From Lysobacteraceae bacterium SCN 69-320 (GTDB lineage: Bacteria > Pseudomonadota > Gammaproteobacteria > Xanthomonadales > Rhodanobacteraceae): 64,000 bases of DNA. The DNA lies in contig MEFP01000004.1 in assembly GCA_001725155.1 (NCBI GenBank), positions 124,001 through 188,000 on the forward strand. The letters are read 5' to 3'. Below, piece after piece: positions 47,235-57,987 of the stretch. Position numbers and translations under genes: made by a program. A model generated the notes under the pieces. That model was not told the DNA's origin. It worked only from the letters and a program-made list of their open reading frames with translations, and did not search any database. Position 1 is the first letter of the stretch, and each line of letters opens with the position of its first letter.

Positions 47235-47528
47235 TCAGAGCGTCCAGCGTATGTCCGGATCGGCGCGCAGCACTTCGTGCGCGGCGTCGTACTTTTCGCG
47301 ATCCGGGCAGGTGAAGCTGACCGTCACCGAGACGTAGTTGCCTTCGCGCGACGGCCGCGAGCGGACCGAGCCTTCCAGCACGTTCAGGCCCAGGCTCGCG
47401 ATATGCAGCGGCACGCGCTCGACGAGATCGGCATTGCCGTTGCCGACCGCGGTGATCTCGAACACGCCCGGGAACTGGAATCCCTGCTGCGGCGATTCGG
47501 GCTGGATGTCGTCCAGATTGCGCATCAT
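47235..47528 (-). CDS. ybeD: DUF493 family protein YbeD
   Basis: The 97-residue protein has FQFPGVFEITAVGNGNADLVERV, and LEGSVRSRPSREGNYVSVTVSFT, the ACT-like DUF493 fold of YbeD. Its function is unclear, but it lies between dacC and lipB as in E. coli (dacA-ybeD-lipB). The start at 47526-47528 overlaps the dacC stop by four bases (ATGA); earlier in-frame residues are spurious. It probably participates in lipoate or peptidoglycan metabolism only by association. Confidence 0.93.
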   Translation of the reverse strand: MMRNLDDIQPESPQQGFQFPGVFEITAVGNGNADLVERVPLHIASLGLNVLEGSVRSRPSREGNYVSVTVSFTCPDREKYDAAHEVLRADPDIRWTL

Positions 47529-48781
47529 TTGGTATCCGGTTGTTTCGACGGTTGTACCGCTTCGTCGCTCTTGAACCACAGCATGATGCTGTCGCCGACA
47601 CGGCGCATGAAGCCGGCTTCAGGGTACTCCTGCAGCGCGACGATCGGGCGCTCGATCAACGGCTTGCCGTCGAGCGAAATGCGCAGGGTGCCGAGGTTCT
47701 GCCCCTTGGTGTACGGGGCGACGAAGCGGCCGGGCACGTCCATCGAGGCCTTGAGGTCGGCGTAGCGGCCGCGCGGCAGGGTCACGAGGACGTCCTGGTT
47801 CACGCCGAGCTGAATGGTGTCGGCCAGACCCTTCCACAAGGTCGGTTCGGCGACCGGCTTGTCGACGCTGTAGAGCTTGTGCGTCTCGTAGAAGCGGAAG
47901 CCGTAGTTCAGCAGCTCCTGGGTCATGTCGGCGCGGACCTTCTCGCCCTTCGTGCCCATGACCACGGTGATCAGGCGGCTCTCGTCGCGCTTGGCCGAAG
48001 CGGCCAGGCAGTAGCCGGCGGCGGAATGGTGGCCGGTCTTGATGCCGTCGACCGAGGCGTCGCGCCAGAGCAGCGCGTTGCGGTTGTGCTGCTTGATGCC
48101 GTTCCACTCGAACTCCTTGATCGCGTAGATCTTGTAGTCCTCGGGGAAATCGCGAATCAGGGCCCGCGACAGGGTCGCGATGTCGTGCGCGGTGGTGTAG
48201 TGATCCGGCGCCGACAGGCCGCTGGCGTTGACGAAGTGCGTGCCGGTCAGGCCCAGGCGCTTGGCATATTCGTTCATGAGGTCGGCGAACACGGCCTCCG
48301 AACCGGCCAGGTGCTCGGCCAGCGCGATCGCCGAATCGTTGCCGGACTGGACGATCATGCCCATGAGCAGGTCGTGCAGCTTCACCTTGGAGTTCAGCGC
48401 GAGGAAGCTCGTCGAGCCGTCCGTGCCGGCGCCGCCGCCGCGCCAGGCGTTCTCGCTGATGAACACTTCGTCGTCGGGCTTGACCTTGCCGGCGGCGAGT
48501 TCGGCGGAGACCACGTAGGACGTCATGATCTTCGTGATCGAGGCCGGCTCGACGCGCTCGTCGGGATTGTTTGACGCGAGGATCTGCCCGGTCGCGTAGT
48601 CCATGAGTACCCAGGCCTTCGCATCCAGGGTCGGCGGCGGCGGCATCGGTGCATTGATCGCCGTCGGCGTCGGTGCGGCCGGTCGCGGAACTGCCGGGGT
48701 CGGGGTCGGCGTCTGCGCGACGGCGATGCCGGCGCAGGTGGTCAGCAGTAGGCTGGCGAGCAGATTCAGGCGATACGACAT
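47525..48781 (-). CDS. dacC: D-alanyl-D-alanine carboxypeptidase (PBP5/6 family)
   Basis: This enzyme trims the terminal D-Ala of peptidoglycan pentapeptides in the periplasm. The 418-residue protein starts MSYRLNLLASLLLTTCAGIAVAQ (signal peptide), followed by a Thr/Pro-rich linker. It has the active-site triad SITK near residue 82, SGN near 142 and KTGHHSAAG near 245, and a C-terminal amphipathic anchor (DSIMLWFKSDEA). The start is at the signal peptide. It precedes ybeD-lipB-lipA and follows rlpA. Confidence 0.94.
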   Translation of the reverse strand: MSYRLNLLASLLLTTCAGIAVAQTPTPTPAVPRPAAPTPTAINAPMPPPPTLDAKAWVLMDYATGQILASNNPDERVEPASITKIMTSYVVSAELAAGKVKPDDEVFISENAWRGGGAGTDGSTSFLALNSKVKLHDLLMGMIVQSGNDSAIALAEHLAGSEAVFADLMNEYAKRLGLTGTHFVNASGLSAPDHYTTAHDIATLSRALIRDFPEDYKIYAIKEFEWNGIKQHNRNALLWRDASVDGIKTGHHSAAGYCLAASAKRDESRLITVVMGTKGEKVRADMTQELLNYGFRFYETHKLYSVDKPVAEPTLWKGLADTIQLGVNQDVLVTLPRGRYADLKASMDVPGRFVAPYTKGQNLGTLRISLDGKPLIERPIVALQEYPEAGFMRRVGDSIMLWFKSDEAVQPSKQPDTK

Positions 48782-48958
48782 GGTTCTTCCGTACAAGTAG
48801 ACCGGCCGGGGCCGGTGTTTAAGAAAAATCGAAAGCCGGAACGTGCTTGTGCGTTTGCTGCGCGTTCCGCGTCAAGAGGGTGGGACGAAGCCGGTTTGCC
48901 GCCGTTCGGCCACGGCAGGCGGCGGTCGGCGGCAGGTGCTGGGGTCGAGCTCGCCACG

Positions 48959-49945
48959 TCAGTCGATGGCGACACGCGCTTCGCCGAGGCCGAGCTGGCG
49001 CAGGGCCTGGGTCAGGCGGTCGGCCTCGTCCACGTCGCGCAGCGGACCCAGCCGTACCCGGCGTACGCTGCGGCCGTTGACCGAGGCCTCGACCACGCGC
49101 ACATCGCCGAGCTTGGCCGCCGCGACGCGCTGTGCCGCGCGGTCCGCATTGGCCTGTTCGCCGAACGCGCCGACCTGCAGGTAGATGCGCGGCTGCGCAG
49201 TCGCGTTCGCATCGGCCACGGCGGTCGCCGGCGCCGATGCCGAAGCGCGCGGGCTGACCGGAGTGGTCCGCGGCTGCGGTCGCGGCGGGGTCTTGGCGAC
49301 AACGGCCGTGCTGCGCTGCTCGGGCTCGGCTTCGCCGGGCATCAGCGCGCGCACTTCGACGAGGCCGGTGCCCTTGGGCCAGACGCCGATCTTGACGGCG
49401 GCCGCATAGGACAGGTCGATCAGGCGGTTGTCGTGGAACGGCCCGCGATCGTTGATGCGTACGACCACGCTCTTGCCGTTCTCCAGATTGGTCACGCGTG
49501 CCCAGCTCGGCAGCGGCAGCGACTTGTGCGCCGCCGTGAATTTGTACATGTCGTAGGGCTCGAAGCTCGACGTCATGTAGCCGTGGAACTTGTTGCCGTA
49601 CCACGAGGAGATACCGCGCTCGACATAGCCGCGCGCGCTCGGCAGCACGTCGTAGCTGCGACCGAGCACGCTGTAGGGCGTGCGGTTGCCGTAGCGCGAC
49701 GGCGGCTCGCTGCGGGGTTCGGGTTCTTCGATACGACTGACATCGACTGCCTCGCGCGGACCGTCGTCCTGGGCCTGGCGATAGCGCTCCGCCTGGCTGA
49801 GGCGGGTTTCGGGCAGATCCGGGGCAGATTGCGGCGCGCTGCCGGCCTGGGCCGGGCGCTGGGGCGGCGCTGCCGGACGATGGCTTTTCTTGCCACCGCA
49901 GCCGGCGAGCAGGACGATCGCGAGCAGCAGCAGCGCGCGCTTCAT
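48959..49945 (-). CDS. rlpA: Septal ring lytic transglycosylase RlpA
   Basis: RlpA cleaves denuded glycan strands during cell separation in some gammaproteobacteria. The 328-residue lipoprotein (lipobox LLAGC) has a double-psi beta-barrel domain near residues 105-200 (GISSWYGNKFHGYMTSSFEPYDMYKFTAAHKSLPLPS, VVVRINDRGPFHDNRLIDLS) and a C-terminal SPOR domain (IYLQVGAFGEQANADRA, RVRLGPLRDVDEAD) that binds denuded peptidoglycan. The start at 49943-49945 overlaps the mltB stop by four bases. Confidence 0.95.
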   Translation of the reverse strand: MKRALLLLAIVLLAGCGGKKSHRPAAPPQRPAQAGSAPQSAPDLPETRLSQAERYRQAQDDGPREAVDVSRIEEPEPRSEPPSRYGNRTPYSVLGRSYDVLPSARGYVERGISSWYGNKFHGYMTSSFEPYDMYKFTAAHKSLPLPSWARVTNLENGKSVVVRINDRGPFHDNRLIDLSYAAAVKIGVWPKGTGLVEVRALMPGEAEPEQRSTAVVAKTPPRPQPRTTPVSPRASASAPATAVADANATAQPRIYLQVGAFGEQANADRAAQRVAAAKLGDVRVVEASVNGRSVRRVRLGPLRDVDEADRLTQALRQLGLGEARVAID

Positions 49946-50940
49946 GGAGCGGCGCCCTCGGCGATCTGTTCGGCCAGCTGCTTGACCGCCATCGCGTACA
50001 TCGGGCTGCGGTTATAGCGCGTGATCACGTAGAAATTCTGGAATGTGATCCAGTATTCCGGGCCCGATTCGCCGTCGAGCTTGAGCAGGGTCGCCGGCCG
50101 CTGCAGATCGAATTTCTCCATGGGCGCGTAGCCCCAGGCGATCAGTTGTTCCAGCGGATAGACCGGCTCGCTGTTGGCCGGCGTGATCTCGCGCGCACCT
50201 TCGGCCGGCTGCACGCGCACGGCGATCGGTCCGTTCTGTTCCCAGCCGTGGCCTTCGAAATAGCAGGCGATGCTCGCGGCGATGTCGGGCAGCGAGTTCC
50301 ACAGGTCGATGCGGCCGTCGCCGTCGTAGTCGCGCGCGAACTTCGCGATCGAACTCGGCATGAACTGGCCCCAGCCCATGGCGCCGGCGTAGGAGCCGCG
50401 CAGTTCCTCGATCGGATAGGCCAGGTGGCCGTCGTTGAGGCGCAGCAGCTGCGACAGCTCGCCGCGGAAGAATTTCTCGCGCGGCGGGTAGTGGAAGGCC
50501 AGGGTGCTCAGCGCGTCGAGCACGCGGTACTTGCCGGTGATCTTGCCGTAGCTGGTTTCCACGCCGATGATCGCCACGACGACGCTTGGTGCGACCTGGA
50601 ATTCCGCGGCCGCCTTCTCGATGAGTTCGCGGTTGTCGCGATAGAACGCGATGCCGCCGTCACGGCGCTGCGGCGTCAGGAAGATCGTGCGGTAGTCCCT
50701 CCACGGCTTGACCGCTTCGGCCGGCCGCGAGATCGCGTCGATGATGCTTTGCTGGTATTCGGCCTTGGCCAGGATCGCGAGCACCGCGTCGGGGTCCAGG
50801 CCGTAGTCGCGCGCCTGCTCTTCGGCGAACACGCGTTCCGCCGCGCTGGGCGGCGTCGCTTCCGAGGCGGCGGTGGAAATGCCGGGGACGGCGAGCAGCA
50901 GACCCGCCGCGGCAGAGAACACTCGGGAAAACACGGGCAT
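49942..50940 (-). CDS. mltB: Membrane-bound lytic murein transglycosylase B
   Basis: MltB cleaves peptidoglycan glycan strands, releasing anhydromuropeptides. The 332-residue protein starts MPVFSRVFSAAAGLLLAVPGIS, a signal peptide without a lipobox Cys, so it may be soluble rather than lipidated. The catalytic Glu lies in IGVETSYGKITG near residue 130, and the GSYAGAMGWGQFMPSS region follows near 190. Residues upstream of 50940 in frame are a spurious extension. It lies between an unknown gene and rlpA. Confidence 0.95.
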   Translation of the reverse strand: MPVFSRVFSAAAGLLLAVPGISTAASEATPPSAAERVFAEEQARDYGLDPDAVLAILAKAEYQQSIIDAISRPAEAVKPWRDYRTIFLTPQRRDGGIAFYRDNRELIEKAAAEFQVAPSVVVAIIGVETSYGKITGKYRVLDALSTLAFHYPPREKFFRGELSQLLRLNDGHLAYPIEELRGSYAGAMGWGQFMPSSIAKFARDYDGDGRIDLWNSLPDIAASIACYFEGHGWEQNGPIAVRVQPAEGAREITPANSEPVYPLEQLIAWGYAPMEKFDLQRPATLLKLDGESGPEYWITFQNFYVITRYNRSPMYAMAVKQLAEQIAEGAAP

Positions 50941-51049
50941 CGAAGCGCCTGGCCACTCGTCTACGCAAACGGGCGCTAGGGTAGCACGCGCATCGCAGGC
51001 CCAAACCGGCGCCGCAATCACGGTTCAGCCGCGGATCGTGCGGCTGCGC

Positions 51050-51490
51050 TCAGCGCAGCAGGCGCAGATTGGCGGCCTTTTCCAGCAATGCCTTGACGTT
51101 GTCGCGCCAGCGCTGGGCGGCCGGTGGTGCCTCGGGCGGTCCCTGCAGCGGTACGGCCTTGGGTGTGGCGACCTGGCCTTCCTGGGCATAGCGCAAGGCG
51201 TCGATCGCGAGCCGGTCCCAGCGCAGGAACTGGGCCACCGGCACGAGCACCCAGGGGCCGCGCTCGCCGCCCTGGCCCAGCGGCGCCCAGGTCGTCGCGC
51301 CCGGCAAGGTCAGTGCCTGCTCGCGCGCGCGGCCCTGCAGGCGGAACGCCATGCCCGGCAGCATGTAGAACAGGAAAGCGGTGCCGTTCACCTGCACCGA
51401 GGGCTTGCCGTAGAGGCTGCTTGCGACGGCGTCGTGCTCGCGCGTCATGAACTCGGCGATGGTGTCGTAGCGCGTGCGGGCGTTGGCCAT
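51050..51490 (-). CDS. Conserved protein of unknown function within the elongasome operon
   Basis: The 146-residue protein MANARTRYDTIAEFMTREHDAVASSLYGKPSVQVNGTAFLFYMLPGMAFRL appears cytoplasmic, with WAPLGQGGERGPWVLVPVAQFLRWDRLAIDALRYAQEG in its middle and a basic end. No membrane segment is visible. It looks like a conserved family of unknown function (a TfoX-like opening is a possibility that I cannot test). Its position between rodA and mltB in a cell-wall operon is its main clue. Confidence 0.75.
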   Translation of the reverse strand: MANARTRYDTIAEFMTREHDAVASSLYGKPSVQVNGTAFLFYMLPGMAFRLQGRAREQALTLPGATTWAPLGQGGERGPWVLVPVAQFLRWDRLAIDALRYAQEGQVATPKAVPLQGPPEAPPAAQRWRDNVKALLEKAANLRLLR

Positions 51491-51595
51491 CGGTGAGCAA
51501 GCCTCCCTGACTCGATGCGGATCGTCGCCACAGCCGGCGGCGACGCGCCATGCTACGCCGATTCGGGCGTGGCGGCGCCGGGCACGGGCGTACGG

Positions 51596-52708
51596 TCAGC
51601 GCACGAGCTTGCGGTGCGCGTGGATGGACATCAGCACGCCGAAGCCGGTCAGCAGGCTGACCGCCGAGGTGCCGCCGTAGCTCACGAGCGGCAGCGGTAC
51701 GCCGACCACGGGCAGCAGGCCGGTGATCATGCCGCCGTTGACCATGACGTAGACGAAGAACGACATGCCGATCGCGCCGGCGAGCAGGCGCGAATAGGTG
51801 TCGCGCGCGTTGGCCGCGATCCACAGGCTGCGGCCGATGATGAACACGTACAGCGAGATCAGCAGCAGCACGCCTATCAGGCCGAATTCCTCGCTGAACA
51901 CCGAGAACACGAAATCGGTCGTGTGTTCGGGCAGGAATTCCAGGCGCGACTGGCTGCCCTGGTGCCAGCCCTTGCCGAATATGCCGCCGGCACCGACGGC
52001 GATCTCCGACTGGATGATGTGCCAGCCGTTGCCGAGCGGGTCGGACTCGGGGTCCATGAACATGCGCACGCGGTTGCGCTGGTATTCGTGCAGGAAATGC
52101 CAGGCCACCGGCGCGGCCGCGCCGGCCAGGCCGAGCAGGCTGCCGATGCGCCACCAGGACAGGCCCGACAGGAACAGCGCGAACGCGCCGCTGGCGGCGA
52201 CCAGCAAGGACGTGCCCAGGTCCGGCTGTTCGGCGATCAGGCCGGCCGGAATGCCGATGATCGCGGCGACCACGAACAGGTCGCGCCAGTCCGGCGGCAG
52301 GGTGCGCGCATGCAGATACCAGGCGACCATCATCGGTGTGGCGAGCTTGAGCAGCTCCGACGGCTGGAAGCGCACGATCTTCAGATCCAGCCAGCGGTTG
52401 GAACCGCGCCCCTCGCCGACCAGTTCGACCAGCACGAGCAGCACGACGCCGACGGCATAGAACCACGGCGTCCAGTTGCGCAGGCTCGACGGCGGAATCC
52501 GCGACATCACGACCAGCGCCATGCCGCCCATCAGGAAGCGCGCGCCCTGGTTCAGCACGATGGACGCGTCCTTGTCGCCGGCGCTGTACAGCGTGACCAG
52601 GCCGATGCAGCCGACCAGCATCAGTGCGAGCAGCAGCGGCAGGTCGACATGCGGGCGGCGCAGCTGCGCCTTGGCCGTGGCGGCGAGGCGGTCGAGGCTC
52701 AGTGGCAT
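51596..52708 (-). CDS. rodA: Rod-shape-determining glycosyltransferase RodA
   Basis: RodA is the SEDS-family peptidoglycan polymerase of the elongasome. The 370-residue protein has about ten membrane segments, with the SEDS motifs NRWLDLKIVRFQPSELLKL near residue 105, EQPDLGTSLLV near 165 (the essential Asp) and the C-terminal LPLVSYGGTSAV near 330. The start at 52706-52708 overlaps the mrdA stop in a TGATG. It pairs with PBP2. Confidence 0.97.
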   Translation of the reverse strand: MPLSLDRLAATAKAQLRRPHVDLPLLLALMLVGCIGLVTLYSAGDKDASIVLNQGARFLMGGMALVVMSRIPPSSLRNWTPWFYAVGVVLLVLVELVGEGRGSNRWLDLKIVRFQPSELLKLATPMMVAWYLHARTLPPDWRDLFVVAAIIGIPAGLIAEQPDLGTSLLVAASGAFALFLSGLSWWRIGSLLGLAGAAAPVAWHFLHEYQRNRVRMFMDPESDPLGNGWHIIQSEIAVGAGGIFGKGWHQGSQSRLEFLPEHTTDFVFSVFSEEFGLIGVLLLISLYVFIIGRSLWIAANARDTYSRLLAGAIGMSFFVYVMVNGGMITGLLPVVGVPLPLVSYGGTSAVSLLTGFGVLMSIHAHRKLVR

Positions 52709-54663
52709 CAGCGTGCCGCTCCTGCGGCCGGCCGCAGCGCGGCCGCCGTCGTCGTGGGTGCCGTCGCGGCCGTTGTCGGGATGATCGGTGTCTTCGCGGC
52801 CGGCGCCGGCTGTGCGCCCGGCGGTGGCGCGAGCCAGGCGTCGAGGATGCGTCGCGCCAGCGGCGCGGCGTCGTGGGAGCCGCTGGCGCCGAATTCCATG
52901 ACCAGGGCCAATGCGATCTGCGGCTCTTCCACCGGTGCAAAGGCGACGAACAGGGCCTGGTGGCGCTGCGCATCGTCGAGGCCGCGCGTGTCGACTTCGT
53001 TGCCGGTACGCGAGAAGCGCTGCGCCGTACCGGTCTTGCCGGCGGTCGTGTACGGCGCGTCGGCGAACACGCGCGCCGCCGTGCCGGTGGGGCCGGCGAC
53101 CACGGCGATCATGCCGTCGCGGACGCGGTTCCAGTTGGTCATGTTGACGATGAAGCTGGGCTCCTCGGGCGGCTGCGGCACCGGCTCCACCGGCGCGCTG
53201 AAGCCCGACTGGGTCGCGCGCAGCAGATGGATCGGATGATGCGCGCCGCGCGCGGCGAGAATCGCCGTCGCGTTGGCCAGCTGCACCGGCGTCACGACCC
53301 AGTAGCCCTGGCCGATGCCGGCAATCACGGTCTCGCCCGGGAACCAGGGTTTGTTGAACTGGGCGCGCTTCCAGTCCTTGGACGGCAGGATGCCGCTGCC
53401 TTCGCCGGTCAGGTCGATGCCGGTGCGCGCGCCGAATCCGAACTTGGACAGATAGCCCGACATGCGGTCGATGCCCATGTCCAGCGCGAGCGAGTAGAAG
53501 TAGGTATTGACCGATTGGGCCAGCGATTCGACCAGATCGACGCGGCCGTGGCCGCCGCGGCGCCAGTCGCGATAGCCGCGGCTCTGACCCGGGATATGGA
53601 ATTCGCCGGTAGACAGCACGGTGTCGTCGAGCCGGCGCACGCCCTGCTCCAGCCCGGCTATGCCCATGAACGGCTTCATCGTCGAGCCCGGTTTGTAGGT
53701 GCCGACGAGGGCGCGATGCAGCAGCGGCCGCAGCGGCGAGCCGATCAGCGTGCGGTAGTCCACATGGCTGATGCCGTTGACGAACAGGTTCGGGTCGAAG
53801 CTCGGTACGCTGACCATGGCCAGCACCTCGCCGTTGCGCGGGTCGATGGCGACGGCCGCGCCGGGCTTGCCTTCGAAGATGGCTTCGGCCGCCTCCTGCA
53901 GGCGCACGTCGATGGACAGATACAGGTTCTTGCCGGGTTTGGGCGGCGTGGAGTCCAGCACGCGCAGCGCGCGGCCGTCGGCGTTGATCTCCACGCGCTC
54001 GTAGCCGGGCTCGCCGTGCAGCAGTTTTTCGTAGTAGCGCTCGATGCCGGTCTTGCCGATGTGCGTGGTGCCGGCATAGCGCGTCGCGTCGAGTTCGCGC
54101 AGATCGGCCTCGTCGATGCGCGCGACATAGCCCACGACGTGGCCGAATTCGGTGCCGCGCGGATAGGTGCGGGTCAGATACGGCACCACTTCCACGCCCG
54201 GGAAGCGCCAGCGGTTGACCGCGAACTTGGCGACCTCGTCCTCGGACAGGCGGAAACGCAGCGGCAGGCTGTTGAAGCCGCGGCGACCCTTGCGCTGTTC
54301 CTTGAAGCGCTTGATGTCGTCCTCGGTCAACGGCACGACCTCGCGCAGCTGCTCCAGGGTCGCGTCCATGTCCTTGACGCGCTCCGGCGTGACTTCCAGC
54401 CGGAACGCCGCGGTGTTGTCGGCCAGCAGTGTGCCGTTGCGGTCGAAGATCAGCCCGCGCGCCGGCGGAATCGGCCGCAGCTTGATGCGGTTCTGGTCCG
54501 CGCGCGTGGCGAACTCGTCGTGGCGCACGACCTGCAGATGCACGAAGCGCGACGCGAGCACGCCGAGGCAGACGACGATGATCAGGAAGCCGGCCAGCGC
54601 GCGGCGCTGGAACAGCGCGACTTCGCGGCCGCTGTCCTTGAGCTTGGCGCGGCGCGGACTCAT
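52708..54663 (-). CDS. mrdA: Penicillin-binding protein 2 (MrdA)
   Basis: MrdA is the peptidoglycan transpeptidase of the elongasome. The 651-residue protein has a single N-terminal anchor (RRALAGFLIIVVCLGVLASRFVHL), a pedestal region, and the transpeptidase domain with Ser in KPGSTMKPFMG near residue 325, SVNTYFY near 385 and KTGTAQRF near 540. The C-terminus is Ala/Pro-rich. The start at 54661-54663 overlaps the mreD stop by four bases (ATGA). It is followed by rodA. Confidence 0.97.
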   Translation of the reverse strand: MSPRRAKLKDSGREVALFQRRALAGFLIIVVCLGVLASRFVHLQVVRHDEFATRADQNRIKLRPIPPARGLIFDRNGTLLADNTAAFRLEVTPERVKDMDATLEQLREVVPLTEDDIKRFKEQRKGRRGFNSLPLRFRLSEDEVAKFAVNRWRFPGVEVVPYLTRTYPRGTEFGHVVGYVARIDEADLRELDATRYAGTTHIGKTGIERYYEKLLHGEPGYERVEINADGRALRVLDSTPPKPGKNLYLSIDVRLQEAAEAIFEGKPGAAVAIDPRNGEVLAMVSVPSFDPNLFVNGISHVDYRTLIGSPLRPLLHRALVGTYKPGSTMKPFMGIAGLEQGVRRLDDTVLSTGEFHIPGQSRGYRDWRRGGHGRVDLVESLAQSVNTYFYSLALDMGIDRMSGYLSKFGFGARTGIDLTGEGSGILPSKDWKRAQFNKPWFPGETVIAGIGQGYWVVTPVQLANATAILAARGAHHPIHLLRATQSGFSAPVEPVPQPPEEPSFIVNMTNWNRVRDGMIAVVAGPTGTAARVFADAPYTTAGKTGTAQRFSRTGNEVDTRGLDDAQRHQALFVAFAPVEEPQIALALVMEFGASGSHDAAPLARRILDAWLAPPPGAQPAPAAKTPIIPTTAATAPTTTAAALRPAAGAAR

Positions 54664-55151
54664 GCCTCGTGCACGCGCAGCCGGGCGCGCAGGTCGTCGA
54701 GCAGCAGGAACACCCAGGGCCAGGCCAGCATGCCGGCGACGGGGGCGTACCAGAACGAGGCCGGCGGCATCGGCGCGCCGGTGAAGGCGCGCTCCATCAG
54801 GCTCAGCACGCGGTCGTTGAGCAGCAGCGCGAAGACGGCCAGCGACTGCTGCCACATCGGAAAGAAGCGCAGGCGCGAACGGAAGCGCAGCACGATGAAG
54901 GCCAGCGCTGCCAGGCGCAGGGCCTGGTCGCCGAGCAGGTCGCCCTGCAGCACGTCGCCGACGAGGCCGAGCAGGAACGCGCGGCCGAGGCCGACGCGCT
55001 CGGGTTCCTCCAGCGCCCAGTAGAGCAGGATCAGCCCCAGCCAGTACGGCCGGAACGGCAGCAGCAGGTCCGGCAGCGGCATCAGCTGCAGCAGGCAGGC
55101 CACGATCAGGCTCAGCAGGAAGAGCAGGAAATGTGCGCGATGCCGGTTCAT
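54660..55151 (-). CDS. mreD: Rod shape-determining protein MreD
   Basis: MreD is an inner-membrane component of the elongasome linking MreC to the synthases. The 163-residue protein has about five hydrophobic segments (FLLFLLSLIVACLLQLMPLPDLLLPF, FLLGLVGDVLQGDLLGDQALRLAALAFIVLRF, and others) and the conserved GLVGDVLQG. It overlaps mreC by four bases at one end and mrdA by four at the other. Confidence 0.94.
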   Translation of the reverse strand: MNRHRAHFLLFLLSLIVACLLQLMPLPDLLLPFRPYWLGLILLYWALEEPERVGLGRAFLLGLVGDVLQGDLLGDQALRLAALAFIVLRFRSRLRFFPMWQQSLAVFALLLNDRVLSLMERAFTGAPMPPASFWYAPVAGMLAWPWVFLLLDDLRARLRVHEA

Positions 55152-56239
55152 CGGCGCTGCTCCGGTGCTGCGGTCGTCGCCGGCGCGGCCGGGCGCGGGG
55201 CCGCCACAGGCGCGGCGGCAGCCGGCGCCGCCGTGCCGGTATCGCCAGGGCGAGGGGCGGCCGGCGCCGGGACTGGGGGGCGCGCTGCCGCCGGCGACGC
55301 AGCGGCCGGCGTCGTGGCCGCGGTCGCGGGAGCCAGTTCCTCGGGCGGCGGCGCCGGCGGGCCCTGCTGCGGCTTGAGCGCCGGCGGGCCTACCGGATCG
55401 GCCAGCGGACGCAGCAGCAGCACGTCGCCGCTGCGCTCCAGCGCCGCGGCCGGCCGCGCGACCGCGACGGCGAACATGCCGCTGGGATCGGCCGCGACCG
55501 AGACGATCTCGCCGACCGGAAAGCCGGCCGGAAAGCTGCCGCCGAGCCCCGAGGTCAGCAGCTTGTCGCCGGCCTTCACGTCGGCGCTGACCGGGATGTT
55601 CGGCACGTCGAGGCGGTCGCTGCTGCCGCTGCCGTAGGCGATCGTGCGCAGGCCGGTGCGCTCGATGACCACGGGCACGGCATGGGCGGTATCGGTGATC
55701 AGGATGGCGGTCGAGGTCGTCGGCAGCACCTCGCTGATCTGGCCCATGACGCCGTAGGCGTCGAGCACGGCCTGGCCGACGACGACGCCCTGGCGCGCAC
55801 CGGCATCCAGGGTGATGCGCTGCCGGTAGGGGTCGAGCACGATGTCGATGAGCTTGGCCAGCTGCACGCCCAGGCCCAGCGAATGCTGCACTTCGAGCAG
55901 TTCCTTGAGCCGGGTGTTCTGCTCGGCCACGGCGCTGAGCCGGTTCAGGCGCGCCTGGGTCAGCAGCAGCGCTTCGCGCAGGCGCTGGTTTTCCTGGGTC
56001 AGGGCCTGGCGGTCGGCCACGGCCAGGCGCACCGTGCGCGCCGCGTCGGCCGGCATCGCGGCGATGCGATAGACCGGTTCCACGGCGACGGCGACGTACT
56101 GGCGTACGCGAGCGAGATAGTGGCCGCGGTAGTCGGCGACCATCAGGGCGACCCCTGCCGCCAGGTAGACGACCAGACGCAGGGTGCTGGTCGCTCCGGC
56201 GCCGAACAGGGGACTGGTATCGGAGCGGGCAAGCGGCAT
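55148..56239 (-). CDS. mreC: Rod shape-determining protein MreC with a Pro/Ala-rich tail
   Basis: MreC is the periplasmic scaffold of the elongasome. The 363-residue protein has a membrane anchor (LRLVVYLAAGVALMVADY), a coiled coil (RQALTQENQRLREALLLTQARLNRLSAV), and a beta domain with ILITDTAHAVPVVIERTGLR and LLTSGLGGSFPAGFPVGEI. The last 75-80 residues are a low-complexity Pro/Ala-rich tail, an extension that xanthomonads vary in. It overlaps mreD by four bases. Confidence 0.95.
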   Translation of the reverse strand: MPLARSDTSPLFGAGATSTLRLVVYLAAGVALMVADYRGHYLARVRQYVAVAVEPVYRIAAMPADAARTVRLAVADRQALTQENQRLREALLLTQARLNRLSAVAEQNTRLKELLEVQHSLGLGVQLAKLIDIVLDPYRQRITLDAGARQGVVVGQAVLDAYGVMGQISEVLPTTSTAILITDTAHAVPVVIERTGLRTIAYGSGSSDRLDVPNIPVSADVKAGDKLLTSGLGGSFPAGFPVGEIVSVAADPSGMFAVAVARPAAALERSGDVLLLRPLADPVGPPALKPQQGPPAPPPEELAPATAATTPAAASPAAARPPVPAPAAPRPGDTGTAAPAAAAPVAAPRPAAPATTAAPEQRR

Positions 56240-56294
56240 GCGGGTGGGGCCAGGGAGTCAGCGCCGCGGCCCGGGCCGCGGCGTATGCCGCGGG

Positions 56295-57983
<1,689 letters not shown>

Positions 57984-57987
<4 letters not shown>

